A model generated the notes under the pieces. That model did no database searches. It was given only the letters and a program-made list of their open reading frames with translations, and was not told the origin of the DNA. The translations under genes were made by a program, and so were the position numbers. Of a DNA stretch of 38,957 nucleotides, positions 15,987 through 22,710 are shown one piece after another. This DNA is from 2-01-FULL-33-17 sp964401705 (GTDB lineage Bacteria > Patescibacteriota > Minisyncoccia > Phycocordibacterales > UBA9973). Location: contig CAYNZJ010000003.1 of the NCBI GenBank assembly GCA_964401705.1, forward strand, positions 1 through 38,957, in the 5' to 3' direction. Position 1 is the stretch's first letter. Each line of letters opens with the position of its first letter.

Positions 15987-16274
15987 ATGCAAACACTAAA
16001 AGATATCATAACTACATCATTTTCATTTGTTGATTTAAATGACGATGAAAAAAATAAAATGATCAATGAATTGTCAGATATTGCAATTCAAAGAACAGTA
16101 ATTCGTTCACTTGAAAAAATGAGTAATGAAGAAGCTGAAGAATTTAGTAATACAATAGGAGATGATACTGACCCAAGAAAGATATTTAATTATCTTGAAA
16201 GTCATGACCCATCATTTTTTGATATGCTTCGCGAAGAAGTAATACGTCTCCAAGCATTAGCTTCACAAGAATAA
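15987..16274 (+). CDS. small acidic hypothetical protein (DUF5663-like)
   Basis: This 95-residue helical protein is rich in E, D and N. The pattern of a central ELSDIAIQRTVIRSLEKMSNEE followed by an acidic DDTDPRK loop and a final helix resembles the small DUF5663-type proteins seen in Patescibacteria. The family assignment is from memory of the pattern and is tentative. It ends the DHH-like operon and is followed at once by a strong terminator. It may be an accessory to the giant protein, on the basis of position alone. Confidence 0.6.
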   Translation: MQTLKDIITTSFSFVDLNDDEKNKMINELSDIAIQRTVIRSLEKMSNEEAEEFSNTIGDDTDPRKIFNYLESHDPSFFDMLREEVIRLQALASQE

Positions 16275-16275
16275 T

Positions 16276-16301
16276 AAAAAATCCCCGAAAGGGGATTTTT
16301 T
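16276..16301 (+). terminator. terminator of the DHH-like operon
   Basis: AAAAAATCCCC (16276-16286), a GAAA tetraloop and GGGGATTTTTT (16291-16301) make a textbook intrinsic terminator directly after the stop codon. Confidence 0.92.
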
Positions 16302-16306
16302 AAATA

Positions 16307-16391
16307 CATAAAATGAAAAGAAAAATTTTTGCGTGTGCTACCAACCCTCCTACCCTCCCGCATGCTCAAAATCCTTTCTTTTCATTTTATG
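16307..16391. repeat. 17-bp perfect inverted repeat upstream of the helicase gene
   Basis: CATAAAATGAAAAGAAA (16307-16323) is exactly complementary to 16375-16391. The 51-base interior contains a pyrimidine-rich CCAACCCTCCTACCCTCCC block, with GCGTG and GCATGC near the ends that could extend the hairpin. The right arm ends one base before TAGAAT (16393-16398), the helicase -10 box. It may be an operator or a small palindromic element. Confidence 0.65.
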
Positions 16392-16392
16392 C

Positions 16393-16398
16393 TAGAAT
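16393..16398 (+). promoter_or_regulatory. -10 box of the helicase gene
   Basis: TAGAAT in a GCTAGAAT context lies 5 bases before the ATG at 16404. No clear -35 is seen, because the -35 region falls inside the inverted repeat at 16307-16391. Confidence 0.5.
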
Positions 16399-16403
16399 AG
16401 ATT

Positions 16404-18314
16404 ATGCATTTTTTAGAAACACTTTCACCAGCACAAAAAGAAGCCGTAATGTACACCGAAGGCCCACTTTTAATTGTCGCCGGTGCTGGTGCTGGTAAAA
16501 CTAAAACTATCACTGCAAGAATTGCTCATATAATAGAATCTGGGACTAATCCTGAAAATATTTTAGCAGTAACTTTTACAAACAAAGCAGCCAAAGAAAT
16601 GCGTGAACGCGTACATCAACTTTTAGGTGGAATGCATTTAAAAAATTCTCCGGTTTTAATGACTTTTCATGCACTAGGGGTCAGTATTCTTCGGCAATAC
16701 GGGCATTTGATTGGGCTTCCTCGGGGGTTTGCAATACTTGATGAAGATGATGCATTGGTGATTATTAAAGATGCGTGTTTGCAACTCGGGCTTTCACCTA
16801 AAGAGCATGATCCTAAAATTTTTCGAGCTATAATTTCGCGCGAGCGCCAAGATGGAACCAATGAAGAATCTTACAATATTAATTCGCATGGGTCTCGAGG
16901 TAATTTTATTAAACAAGTTTGGCATCTTTATAATCAAAGTAAAAAAACAGGGGGCAGTGTGGATTTTGATGATTTACTATCACTGCCAGTTGAGATTTTA
17001 AAAAAATTCCCTGAAGTTAAAAACTTTTATAATAATCAGTTTAAATATATTCATGTTGATGAGTATCAGGACGTGAATGATCTACAGGTCGAAATGACCG
17101 AGCTTTTAACTGGAGCGCATAATAATATTTGTGTTGTGGGTGATGCAGATCAGACTATTTATTCTTGGCGTGGGGCTAAGATTGAACATATTCTAAAGTT
17201 TGAAAAAAAATTCCAACCTTGCCATACAGTTTTATTGGAAGAAAATTACAGATCAAGCAGTAATATATTAGAGGCCGCAAACCAAGTTGTAATTAAAAAC
17301 AAAGACCGTGTTCCTAAAAATTTATATACTAAAAAGTCCGGCGGTGAAATTATTACACTACTTGAATGTGTTGATGAAAAAGATGAAGCAAGGATTATAG
17401 TAGAAAAAACTAGGCAGGCCATAAGAGACGGCATTGATATTAACGAAATTGCTATTCTTTATCGGGCTAATTTTCAATCTCGAATTTTTGAAGAAGCATT
17501 TGTAGGTGCAGGGATACCATATATTATGCTGGGTACTCGGTTCTTTGACCGGAAAGAAGTTAAAGATGTTTTGGCTTTTATAAGATGTGCTATGAATAAT
17601 AAATCGCTCCCTGATTTAACTCGGGCAGTTAACGCAGTTCCTCGAGGGATTGGTAAAGTCACATTTTCCAAAATGATAACAGACGAACGATCGGAATTAT
17701 CTGGTAAAGCCTTAATATCGGTAAATAAATTCTATGAAAGTTTAGAAAAAATCCGTTTAGTTATTGATGGTAAACCAGCAAGTGAAGCATTAATTTATAC
17801 AATACGAGAGAGTGGGATAGAACAAGCATTAAAAGATGAAGGTCAAGTTGGGCTTGAAAGATTAGAAAACATAAAAGAAATGGTGTCACTTGCTGTAAAC
17901 TATGACCAATATGGCACCGATGGTATGATGCTGTTCTTAGAACATGCCGCACTTTATGAGAGTGATGTTGTAAATGTTGATAAACATAGTGGGGTAAGAT
18001 TAATGACAGTCCATAGTGCCAAGGGACTTGAGTGGGATACGGTATTTATTGCTGGGCTGGAACAGGATTTATTCCCACATGCTTCAATGTCAGGATCTGA
18101 TGCAAAAACCAGAGAAGAAGAAAGAAGGTTAATGTATGTGGCAGTAACCCGCGCCAAGAAAAAGCTTTATTTATCATATGCCCAACTGCGCACTATCTTT
18201 GGTCAAAAGCGCGTCGAAGCCCCAAGTGAATTCCTATACGACATCCCCGAAGAGCTTAAAGAAATAGTCCAATCTTGGAGTTCCGGCAACGAAAGGGTTA
18301 TATATTTGGATTAA
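16404..18314 (+). CDS. UvrD/PcrA-type superfamily 1 DNA helicase
   Basis: This 636-residue 3'-5' helicase carries all the superfamily 1A motifs. Walker A GAGAGKT lies at about 27-33, motif II reads VDEYQD, and motif III reads GDADQTIYSWRGA. The motif V region reads TVHSAKGLEWDTVFIAG, and motif VI reads EEERRLMYVAVTRAKKKL. It acts in excision or mismatch repair and in clearing replication forks. The length is about 80-100 residues below typical PcrA/UvrD. The C-terminal extension that carries the RNA polymerase-binding Tudor-like domain appears to be missing. Whether it is orthologous to PcrA, UvrD or Rep cannot be settled by eye. Confidence 0.93.
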   Translation: MHFLETLSPAQKEAVMYTEGPLLIVAGAGAGKTKTITARIAHIIESGTNPENILAVTFTNKAAKEMRERVHQLLGGMHLKNSPVLMTFHALGVSILRQYGHLIGLPRGFAILDEDDALVIIKDACLQLGLSPKEHDPKIFRAIISRERQDGTNEESYNINSHGSRGNFIKQVWHLYNQSKKTGGSVDFDDLLSLPVEILKKFPEVKNFYNNQFKYIHVDEYQDVNDLQVEMTELLTGAHNNICVVGDADQTIYSWRGAKIEHILKFEKKFQPCHTVLLEENYRSSSNILEAANQVVIKNKDRVPKNLYTKKSGGEIITLLECVDEKDEARIIVEKTRQAIRDGIDINEIAILYRANFQSRIFEEAFVGAGIPYIMLGTRFFDRKEVKDVLAFIRCAMNNKSLPDLTRAVNAVPRGIGKVTFSKMITDERSELSGKALISVNKFYESLEKIRLVIDGKPASEALIYTIRESGIEQALKDEGQVGLERLENIKEMVSLAVNYDQYGTDGMMLFLEHAALYESDVVNVDKHSGVRLMTVHSAKGLEWDTVFIAGLEQDLFPHASMSGSDAKTREEERRLMYVAVTRAKKKLYLSYAQLRTIFGQKRVEAPSEFLYDIPEELKEIVQSWSSGNERVIYLD

Positions 18315-18337
18315 TCCATGGTAGAGTAATTAGTATT

Positions 18338-18805
18338 ATGGACGAAAATAAAATTTTTAAACCTGGTCCAGCGCCAGAAGATAAAGGAGAAGAATTTACA
18401 AGTCAAAATCCTGAAACCAAACCAGAGAATGGTCTTTATGGGTATGAATCAATTAATCTTGATCGTATAAATTTAGTAAAAATTCCAGAGGGTGAAGATC
18501 GAGAAATATTAACAAAAAATCTTGATAAGTATGAATTAGAAAAAATACAAGATTCGCTAGATGAAGTCAAGGTACTTGCTGATTCAATGGAAAGATATAT
18601 TTCAGTAATGAAAGATTTAGAAAAACAAAAAATTCATGTTACTGGGGTACAACATACTTTTGATAAATTACGGTTTCCAGGGGCAGTTTTTGATCCAAGT
18701 GGAGAAGGTGAATTTGGTAAAATGAAAAAAATAAAAATGAATATGAACTTAATCTTAGACAAGATAAATACGTTAAAAAATAATGGAGAAATAAAGGAAA
18801 TTTAA
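18338..18805 (+). CDS. small hypothetical protein
   Basis: This 155-residue soluble protein has a disordered, proline/glutamate-rich N-terminus (KPGPAPEDKGEEF), a central coiled coil (EKIQDSLDEVKVLADSMERY, about residues 70-105) and a basic helical C-terminus. I recognise no family. The ATG at 18338 follows a TAGAGT-like box and gives a better start than in-frame sites within the helicase gene. It begins 23 bases after the helicase stop and ends at a REP palindrome that acts as a terminator. Confidence 0.6.
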   Translation: MDENKIFKPGPAPEDKGEEFTSQNPETKPENGLYGYESINLDRINLVKIPEGEDREILTKNLDKYELEKIQDSLDEVKVLADSMERYISVMKDLEKQKIHVTGVQHTFDKLRFPGAVFDPSGEGEFGKMKKIKMNMNLILDKINTLKNNGEIKEI

Positions 18806-18820
18806 TAATCCAAAAGTTCA

Positions 18821-18849
18821 AAAAAGTCCAGGCCTTGCCTGGACTTTTT
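18821..18849. terminator. bidirectional terminator made of REP copy 1
   Basis: AAAAAGTCCAGGC (18821-18833) and GCCTGGACTTTTT (18837-18849) form a 13-bp stem with a CTT loop and T-runs on both strands. It separates two converging genes, and the stop codon of the minus-strand gene (18848-18850) overlaps it. The core 18826-18844 is GTCCAGGCCTTGCCTGGAC, identical to the REP copies around the transposase gene. Confidence 0.85.
18826..18844. repeat. REP palindrome copy 1 (GTCCAGGCCTTGCCTGGAC)
   Basis: An exact 19-bp copy lies 1.3 kb from the transposase gene. Flanking A and T runs lengthen the stem. It is the only one of the four copies not adjacent to or inside the transposase gene. Confidence 0.85.
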
Positions 18850-19501
18850 ATATATTTGGATTAGTCGTAAAACTTTCTAAAATATTATTTAAATCTTTTT
18901 GGTGGCAAATAAATATAACTTCTGTATACGATGAAACAGTTTCTGCGATAACAATTTCTTTTAAAGCAAGTTCTCTAATTAAAGAAAATGTAATATTAGG
19001 GAGTTTGTAATATTCTTCACTAAAACTAAGCCCAATTGCCACTAAGTTATTTTGTTCAATTTTTGATTGCTCATTAAAAACTTTTTTTACTGAGCTTATA
19101 ATATTTTGTGAACATATTATCGTTATCTCTTTTGTTCCAAGGGTCATTACAAAAAAATCATCTAGCTTTGTTTCTTTTAAGTCTAAAATTTGAGATAATT
19201 TTGCCAATGTTTTAGGTGTTTTATCATAAACTATTTCTACTACTGGAAGTTTGGTTGTAATATTGTCTATTTTAATAATTGGTGCATAAGTTTTCATAAG
19301 GCCATGTTTTTTACTAGACTCTATTCTAGTTAGGGCAATAACAATACTCCCATGTTTTACTTCTTTTTTACAGATTTTTTCAATCTTACCATGTATATCA
19401 TAAGCGTACTGAGAAAAGTTAATTATTCCTCTTTTTAATGCTATGTATGCTTCAGCATCTTCTTTTATTATTTTTTCTACTGCAGATTGTATACTTATCA
19501 T
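18848..19501 (-). CDS. ACT-domain-like protein resembling an aspartokinase regulatory region
   Basis: This 217-residue protein lacks any kinase domain. Its C-terminal 65 residues, with VAIGLSFSEEYYKLPNITFS and IAETVSSYTEVIFIC, follow the beta-alpha-beta pattern of the ACT domain at the end of aspartate kinases. The middle part (about 85-140) may be a second ACT-like unit. ACT domains bind small ligands such as amino acids. No biosynthetic genes are nearby, so it may be a free-standing sensor. The stop codon overlaps a REP terminator. Family assignment is from fold pattern only. Confidence 0.6.
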   Translation of the reverse strand: MISIQSAVEKIIKEDAEAYIALKRGIINFSQYAYDIHGKIEKICKKEVKHGSIVIALTRIESSKKHGLMKTYAPIIKIDNITTKLPVVEIVYDKTPKTLAKLSQILDLKETKLDDFFVMTLGTKEITIICSQNIISSVKKVFNEQSKIEQNNLVAIGLSFSEEYYKLPNITFSLIRELALKEIVIAETVSSYTEVIFICHQKDLNNILESFTTNPNI

Positions 19502-19614
19502 ATTTACAATGTAACATATACTACAAAATATGCAATTTTAATACGTTTTTATTTATTAATTTAACTTAATACTATTTTGTTTATAAACTAAGAGAAATAT
19601 AAATATATATAGTT

Positions 19615-20154
19615 ATGAAAAATCAAAATTTAATTATTCGTTTTGCCGAATTAAAAGATCAAGAGAGAATTATCAATTTTCAAATTGCTTGTGCAAAAGA
19701 AACAGAAGGCCTAGATCTTTCTTATAAAGTAGTTGAAAGGGGTGTATTAATGATTTTTTCTTTCACACACACAAACTCTCCTTTAGGTCAGTATATTGTT
19801 GCTGTTAATGAAAAAGATGAAGTTGTTGGTTGTTGTTTATTTCAATTTCAATTTAGTGATTGGAATTGTGGAATTTATTTAAATATTGAAAGTGTCTATG
19901 TTGATTACAATTATCGAGGCATAGGCGTGATGCAAAAAATGTATTCTTTTGCAGAAGTTTACTCAACTAACCGCGGGGATGTTTCTGAGATTAGATCTAC
20001 TGTTCTTTTAAAAAACAAGCCCATGATTTGGGCTTTAGAGAAAATTAATGTTAAAGATTCTGGGTATTCTGTTTTTCGTAAAAAGAGTGAAGAATTTAAT
20101 CATGAAAATGATCTAGTTGAACGTTGGTCTAAGGGTAGAAAATATTATCTTTAA
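19615..20154 (+). CDS. GNAT-family N-acetyltransferase
   Basis: This 179-residue protein transfers an acetyl group from acetyl-CoA to an unknown acceptor. The core motif VYVDYNYRGIGVMQKM at about residues 95-112 contains the R-G-x-G acetyl-CoA pyrophosphate loop. A preceding strand, AVNEKDEVVGCCLFQF, and a later WALEKINVKDSGYSVFRK complete the GNAT fold. The substrate is not deducible. It is a single gene ended by REP copy 2. An AT-rich divergent promoter region of 113 bases separates it from the ACT-like gene. Confidence 0.85.
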   Translation: MKNQNLIIRFAELKDQERIINFQIACAKETEGLDLSYKVVERGVLMIFSFTHTNSPLGQYIVAVNEKDEVVGCCLFQFQFSDWNCGIYLNIESVYVDYNYRGIGVMQKMYSFAEVYSTNRGDVSEIRSTVLLKNKPMIWALEKINVKDSGYSVFRKKSEEFNHENDLVERWSKGRKYYL

Positions 20155-20164
20155 ATAATTCACT

Positions 20165-20190
20165 AAGTCCAGGCCTTGCCTGGACTTTTT
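20165..20190 (+). terminator. terminator made of REP copy 2
   Basis: The stem AAGTCCAGGC / GCCTGGACTT with a CTT loop is followed by TTTTTATTTTTT. It directly follows the acetyltransferase gene. Confidence 0.8.
20167..20185. repeat. REP palindrome copy 2
   Basis: An exact 19-bp copy of GTCCAGGCCTTGCCTGGAC lies 27 bases before the transposase ATG. Confidence 0.88.
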
Positions 20191-20211
20191 ATTTTTTATA
20201 TACTTATTTAT

Positions 20212-20904
20212 ATGTCTATAAGAAAAACTGCTTTCATTCAAAAAGAGTACTACCATGTTTATAATAGAGGATCTAATAAGACGCTTGTATTTATAGATAC
20301 AAAAGATTACGAAAGATTCATTAAACTACTTTATACTTGTAATGATAAGAAAAAAGTAAAATTTTCTGATATTGAAACTTGTCCAGGCCTTGCCTGGACT
20401 TATAAAAAAGAAGAAGAGTTGGTTAATATTCATGCTTATTGTTTAATGCCTAACCATTTTCATTTATTGATAAGTGAAAAAAGTATAAATGGTATAACAG
20501 AATTTATGCAACGTTTAACCACTGCTTATTCAATGTATTTCAATAAAAAGTACGATAGGACTGGTTCTTTGTTTCAAGGTAAGTTCAAAGCAGAACATGT
20601 TAACAAAGATAGATATTTAAAGTACTTATTTTCTTATATTCATCTAAATCCAGTTAAATTAATTGAACCTAAATGGAAAGAAATAGGTTTATATGATGTT
20701 AATAAGGTTTTAAATTATTTGAATAACTACAAATATTCAAGTTATTTAGATTATTTATCAATAGATCGATTAGAAAATAAAATATTAAACAATAAACTAT
20801 TTTTAGAATATTTCCCAGATAAAGATTCTGTAGATAAAGAAATTTTTGATTGGTTATCTTATAATGATGAATTAGTCCAGGCCTTGCCTGGGCACACAAA
20901 ATAA
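20212..20904 (+). CDS. REP-associated tyrosine transposase-like protein (RAYT, Y1 family)
   Basis: This 230-residue protein has the single-domain HUH/Y1 transposase signature of RAYTs, which bind and nick REP palindromes. YYHVYNRGS near residue 14 is the usual RAYT opening. H82-F-H84 in MPNHFHLLI is the HUH metal site. The candidate catalytic tyrosine lies in AYSMYFNKKY. The motifs GSLFQGKFKAE and YLFSYIHLNPVK complete the family pattern. REP copy 3 lies in frame at residues 56-63 (reading CPGLAWT), between the first helix and the HUH motif. REP copy 4 encodes VQALPGH near the C-terminus. The ATG at 20212 is preferred to a TTG inside REP copy 2. The stop is one base from the rsmA start. Confidence 0.9.
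   Translation: MSIRKTAFIQKEYYHVYNRGSNKTLVFIDTKDYERFIKLLYTCNDKKKVKFSDIETCPGLAWTYKKEEELVNIHAYCLMPNHFHLLISEKSINGITEFMQRLTTAYSMYFNKKYDRTGSLFQGKFKAEHVNKDRYLKYLFSYIHLNPVKLIEPKWKEIGLYDVNKVLNYLNNYKYSSYLDYLSIDRLENKILNNKLFLEYFPDKDSVDKEIFDWLSYNDELVQALPGHTK
20381..20399. repeat. REP palindrome copy 3, inside the transposase gene
   Basis: This is an exact 19-bp copy within codons 57-63, read in the frame tGT-CCA-GGC-CTT-GCC-TGG-AC. It keeps the gene open. Confidence 0.88.
20875..20893. repeat. REP palindrome copy 4, at the end of the transposase gene
   Basis: This copy differs from the others by one base (A to G at 20892), which keeps a G-U pair in RNA. It is read in a different frame from copy 3, GTC-CAG-GCC-TTG-CCT-GGG-C. 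It lies 12 bases before the rsmA ATG. Confidence 0.85.
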
Positions 20905-20905
20905 T

Positions 20906-21730
20906 ATGTATGCAAAGAAGAGTTTAGGGCAGAATTTTTTAAAGTCAGACAAGGCTGTTAGGGAAATTATAGAATCAGCAGAATTAAAAAAAACTGATGT
21001 TGTCTTGGAAATTGGCCCTGGGATGGGGGTTTTGACCGAAAAATTGTTAAATAGTGGCGCAAAAGTAGTAGCTATTGAGAAAGATGACCGGTTGGTTATA
21101 CCACTTTCTGTTAAATTTGAAAAAGAAATTAAAAAAGGCCAATTCGTGTTAATTCATGGAGATGTTTTAGATTTTGTTAGTAAAGACAAAATGATGCCTA
21201 GTCTGGAGAAGCTTTTAGGTAAAGTTTATAAACTTGTTGCGAATATTCCATACTATATAACTGGGGAAATCATCGAGCGGTTCCATACTATACCAAATCA
21301 GCCTCAAACTATTGTTTTATTGGTTCAAAAGGAAGTTGCAGAGAGGATAATTGGGAAATCTGGTTCCGCTTCCGTAAAACTACAGCGAGACAAGAAAGAA
21401 TCAATACTTTCTATTGCGGTTAAGATGTACGGGACCCCGGAATTGGTTAGTATTGTGCCAAAGGGAGCCTTTGCTCCAGCCCCTAATGTGGATTCGGCGA
21501 TTTTAGCTATAAAAGATATAAAACATTTTGGTAATCCAAAGCAAGAAAAAGAATTTTTTGAAATCCTGCATCATGCTTTTGCTCACAAACGTAAATACAT
21601 GCTTTCAAATATAAAATCATTATCAAATAATATTCAGAAAAAAGTAAAAGACATTTTTGTAAAAAATAATTATCCTGATTCCACTCGAGCTGAAGATTTG
21701 TCTGTTGATATTTGGAAAGAGATGATATAA
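20906..21730 (+). CDS. rsmA: 16S rRNA (adenine-N6,N6)-dimethyltransferase KsgA/RsmA
   Basis: This 274-residue enzyme dimethylates two adjacent adenines near the 3' end of 16S rRNA during small-subunit maturation. The family opening KKSLGQNFL is present. The S-adenosylmethionine site EIGPGMG begins at E35, and the catalytic motif NIPYYI begins at N113. The C-terminal domain includes PAPNVDSAIL and HHAFAHKRKYMLSN. The ATG is one base after the transposase stop, so the gene is either translationally coupled to it or relied on a promoter upstream before the transposase arrived. It is intact and full length. Confidence 0.96.
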   Translation: MYAKKSLGQNFLKSDKAVREIIESAELKKTDVVLEIGPGMGVLTEKLLNSGAKVVAIEKDDRLVIPLSVKFEKEIKKGQFVLIHGDVLDFVSKDKMMPSLEKLLGKVYKLVANIPYYITGEIIERFHTIPNQPQTIVLLVQKEVAERIIGKSGSASVKLQRDKKESILSIAVKMYGTPELVSIVPKGAFAPAPNVDSAILAIKDIKHFGNPKQEKEFFEILHHAFAHKRKYMLSNIKSLSNNIQKKVKDIFVKNNYPDSTRAEDLSVDIWKEMI

Positions 21731-21768
21731 TGGTTCTGTACAATATACATTAAATGTAAAATATAATT

Positions 21769-22686
21769 ATGGCTTTTAAAGATTATCTACCATCAAAAGA
21801 ACTTCAAAAAAAATTATTAGCAATACTGCTAATAATAGCTGTAATTGTCGGTATATTCTTAACCGTAAGACTAATTCGATATTTAGTTAATAAAAGATGG
21901 GTTAATCAACAAATAAAAAATTTACCCGTTGAATTGCGTGACCAAGTAGATGTTTTAACTATTGGTGAACTTCAAAAGAAAGATTCAAATAATAACAATA
22001 TTCCCGACTGGGAAGAACGTCTTTATGGGCTTGACCCATTTGGTAATGGGGAATTTAACCGAGCATCTATTTTAGAGAAAAAAGCAAAATTAAGAGAAGC
22101 CACAGGGGCTAGCTCTGAAATTTCTAGTGAAATGAATAATAATACAGGTAAATTCTCTAGAGAATTTTTAAGTATTGTTTTATCACTTCAACAATCTGGT
22201 GCCCTTAATCAAAATGCAGTTAATGATATTGCAGAAAGTGTTGGCCAAGAATTAATTCCTTCAGAAATAAAAGATTATGTTAAAAAGACTGATCTAAAAA
22301 TTGTTCGAGACAGTCAAATTACAAATGAAGCTTATTATGATGAGATTATAAACATAGTTGAGAACGACAAACAATCTGCTCAATTAGGTCTTGAGCTAGA
22401 TATGTTAGCTGATGGGTTAAATGGGGCAAACCCAAATATGTTTATTGGGCTTGATGAAATATCTGCTAATTATAAATCAGTTGCGGATAAATTTAAAAAA
22501 GTTTCAGTCCCTGAATCATTTGCAGGGGATCATTTAGCACTAGTTAACAGTCTTTACAATATAGCTAATAGTCTAGAAATGATTAAAAAAATCGATTCCG
22601 ACCCTGTTATTGCTCTTCAAGGATTTTATATATATGGAACAGCAAATCAAGTAATGGATAGAGCTTTAATTTCTCTTGCAGAGTAA
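21769..22686 (+). CDS. membrane-anchored protein with a TSP3-like calcium motif
   Basis: This 305-residue protein has one N-terminal membrane helix (about 16-38) and an external helical domain. Just after the anchor, DSNNNNIPDWEERLYGLDP at about 73-91 follows the thrombospondin type 3-like pattern often seen on Patescibacteria surface proteins, where it may bind calcium. No enzyme motif is visible. It starts a three-gene cluster of exported proteins. TATAAT lies at 21726-21731, inside the rsmA end, giving a leader of about 30 bases. A surface or secretion-apparatus role is inferred from topology and neighbours. Confidence 0.7.
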   Translation: MAFKDYLPSKELQKKLLAILLIIAVIVGIFLTVRLIRYLVNKRWVNQQIKNLPVELRDQVDVLTIGELQKKDSNNNNIPDWEERLYGLDPFGNGEFNRASILEKKAKLREATGASSEISSEMNNNTGKFSREFLSIVLSLQQSGALNQNAVNDIAESVGQELIPSEIKDYVKKTDLKIVRDSQITNEAYYDEIINIVENDKQSAQLGLELDMLADGLNGANPNMFIGLDEISANYKSVADKFKKVSVPESFAGDHLALVNSLYNIANSLEMIKKIDSDPVIALQGFYIYGTANQVMDRALISLAE

Positions 22687-22710
22687 TAATATATATACGA
22701 TAATATAAAT

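Noticed and set aside
20176..20211. Earlier TTG start for the transposase inside REP copy 2
   Set aside because: It would add a hydrophobic peptide encoded by the palindrome and T-run. The ATG at 20212 matches the family start.
18821..20893. CRISPR array made of the repeated palindrome
   Set aside because: The four copies are irregularly spaced (about 1.3 kb, 0.2 kb, 0.5 kb), two lie in coding sequence, and no cas genes are present.
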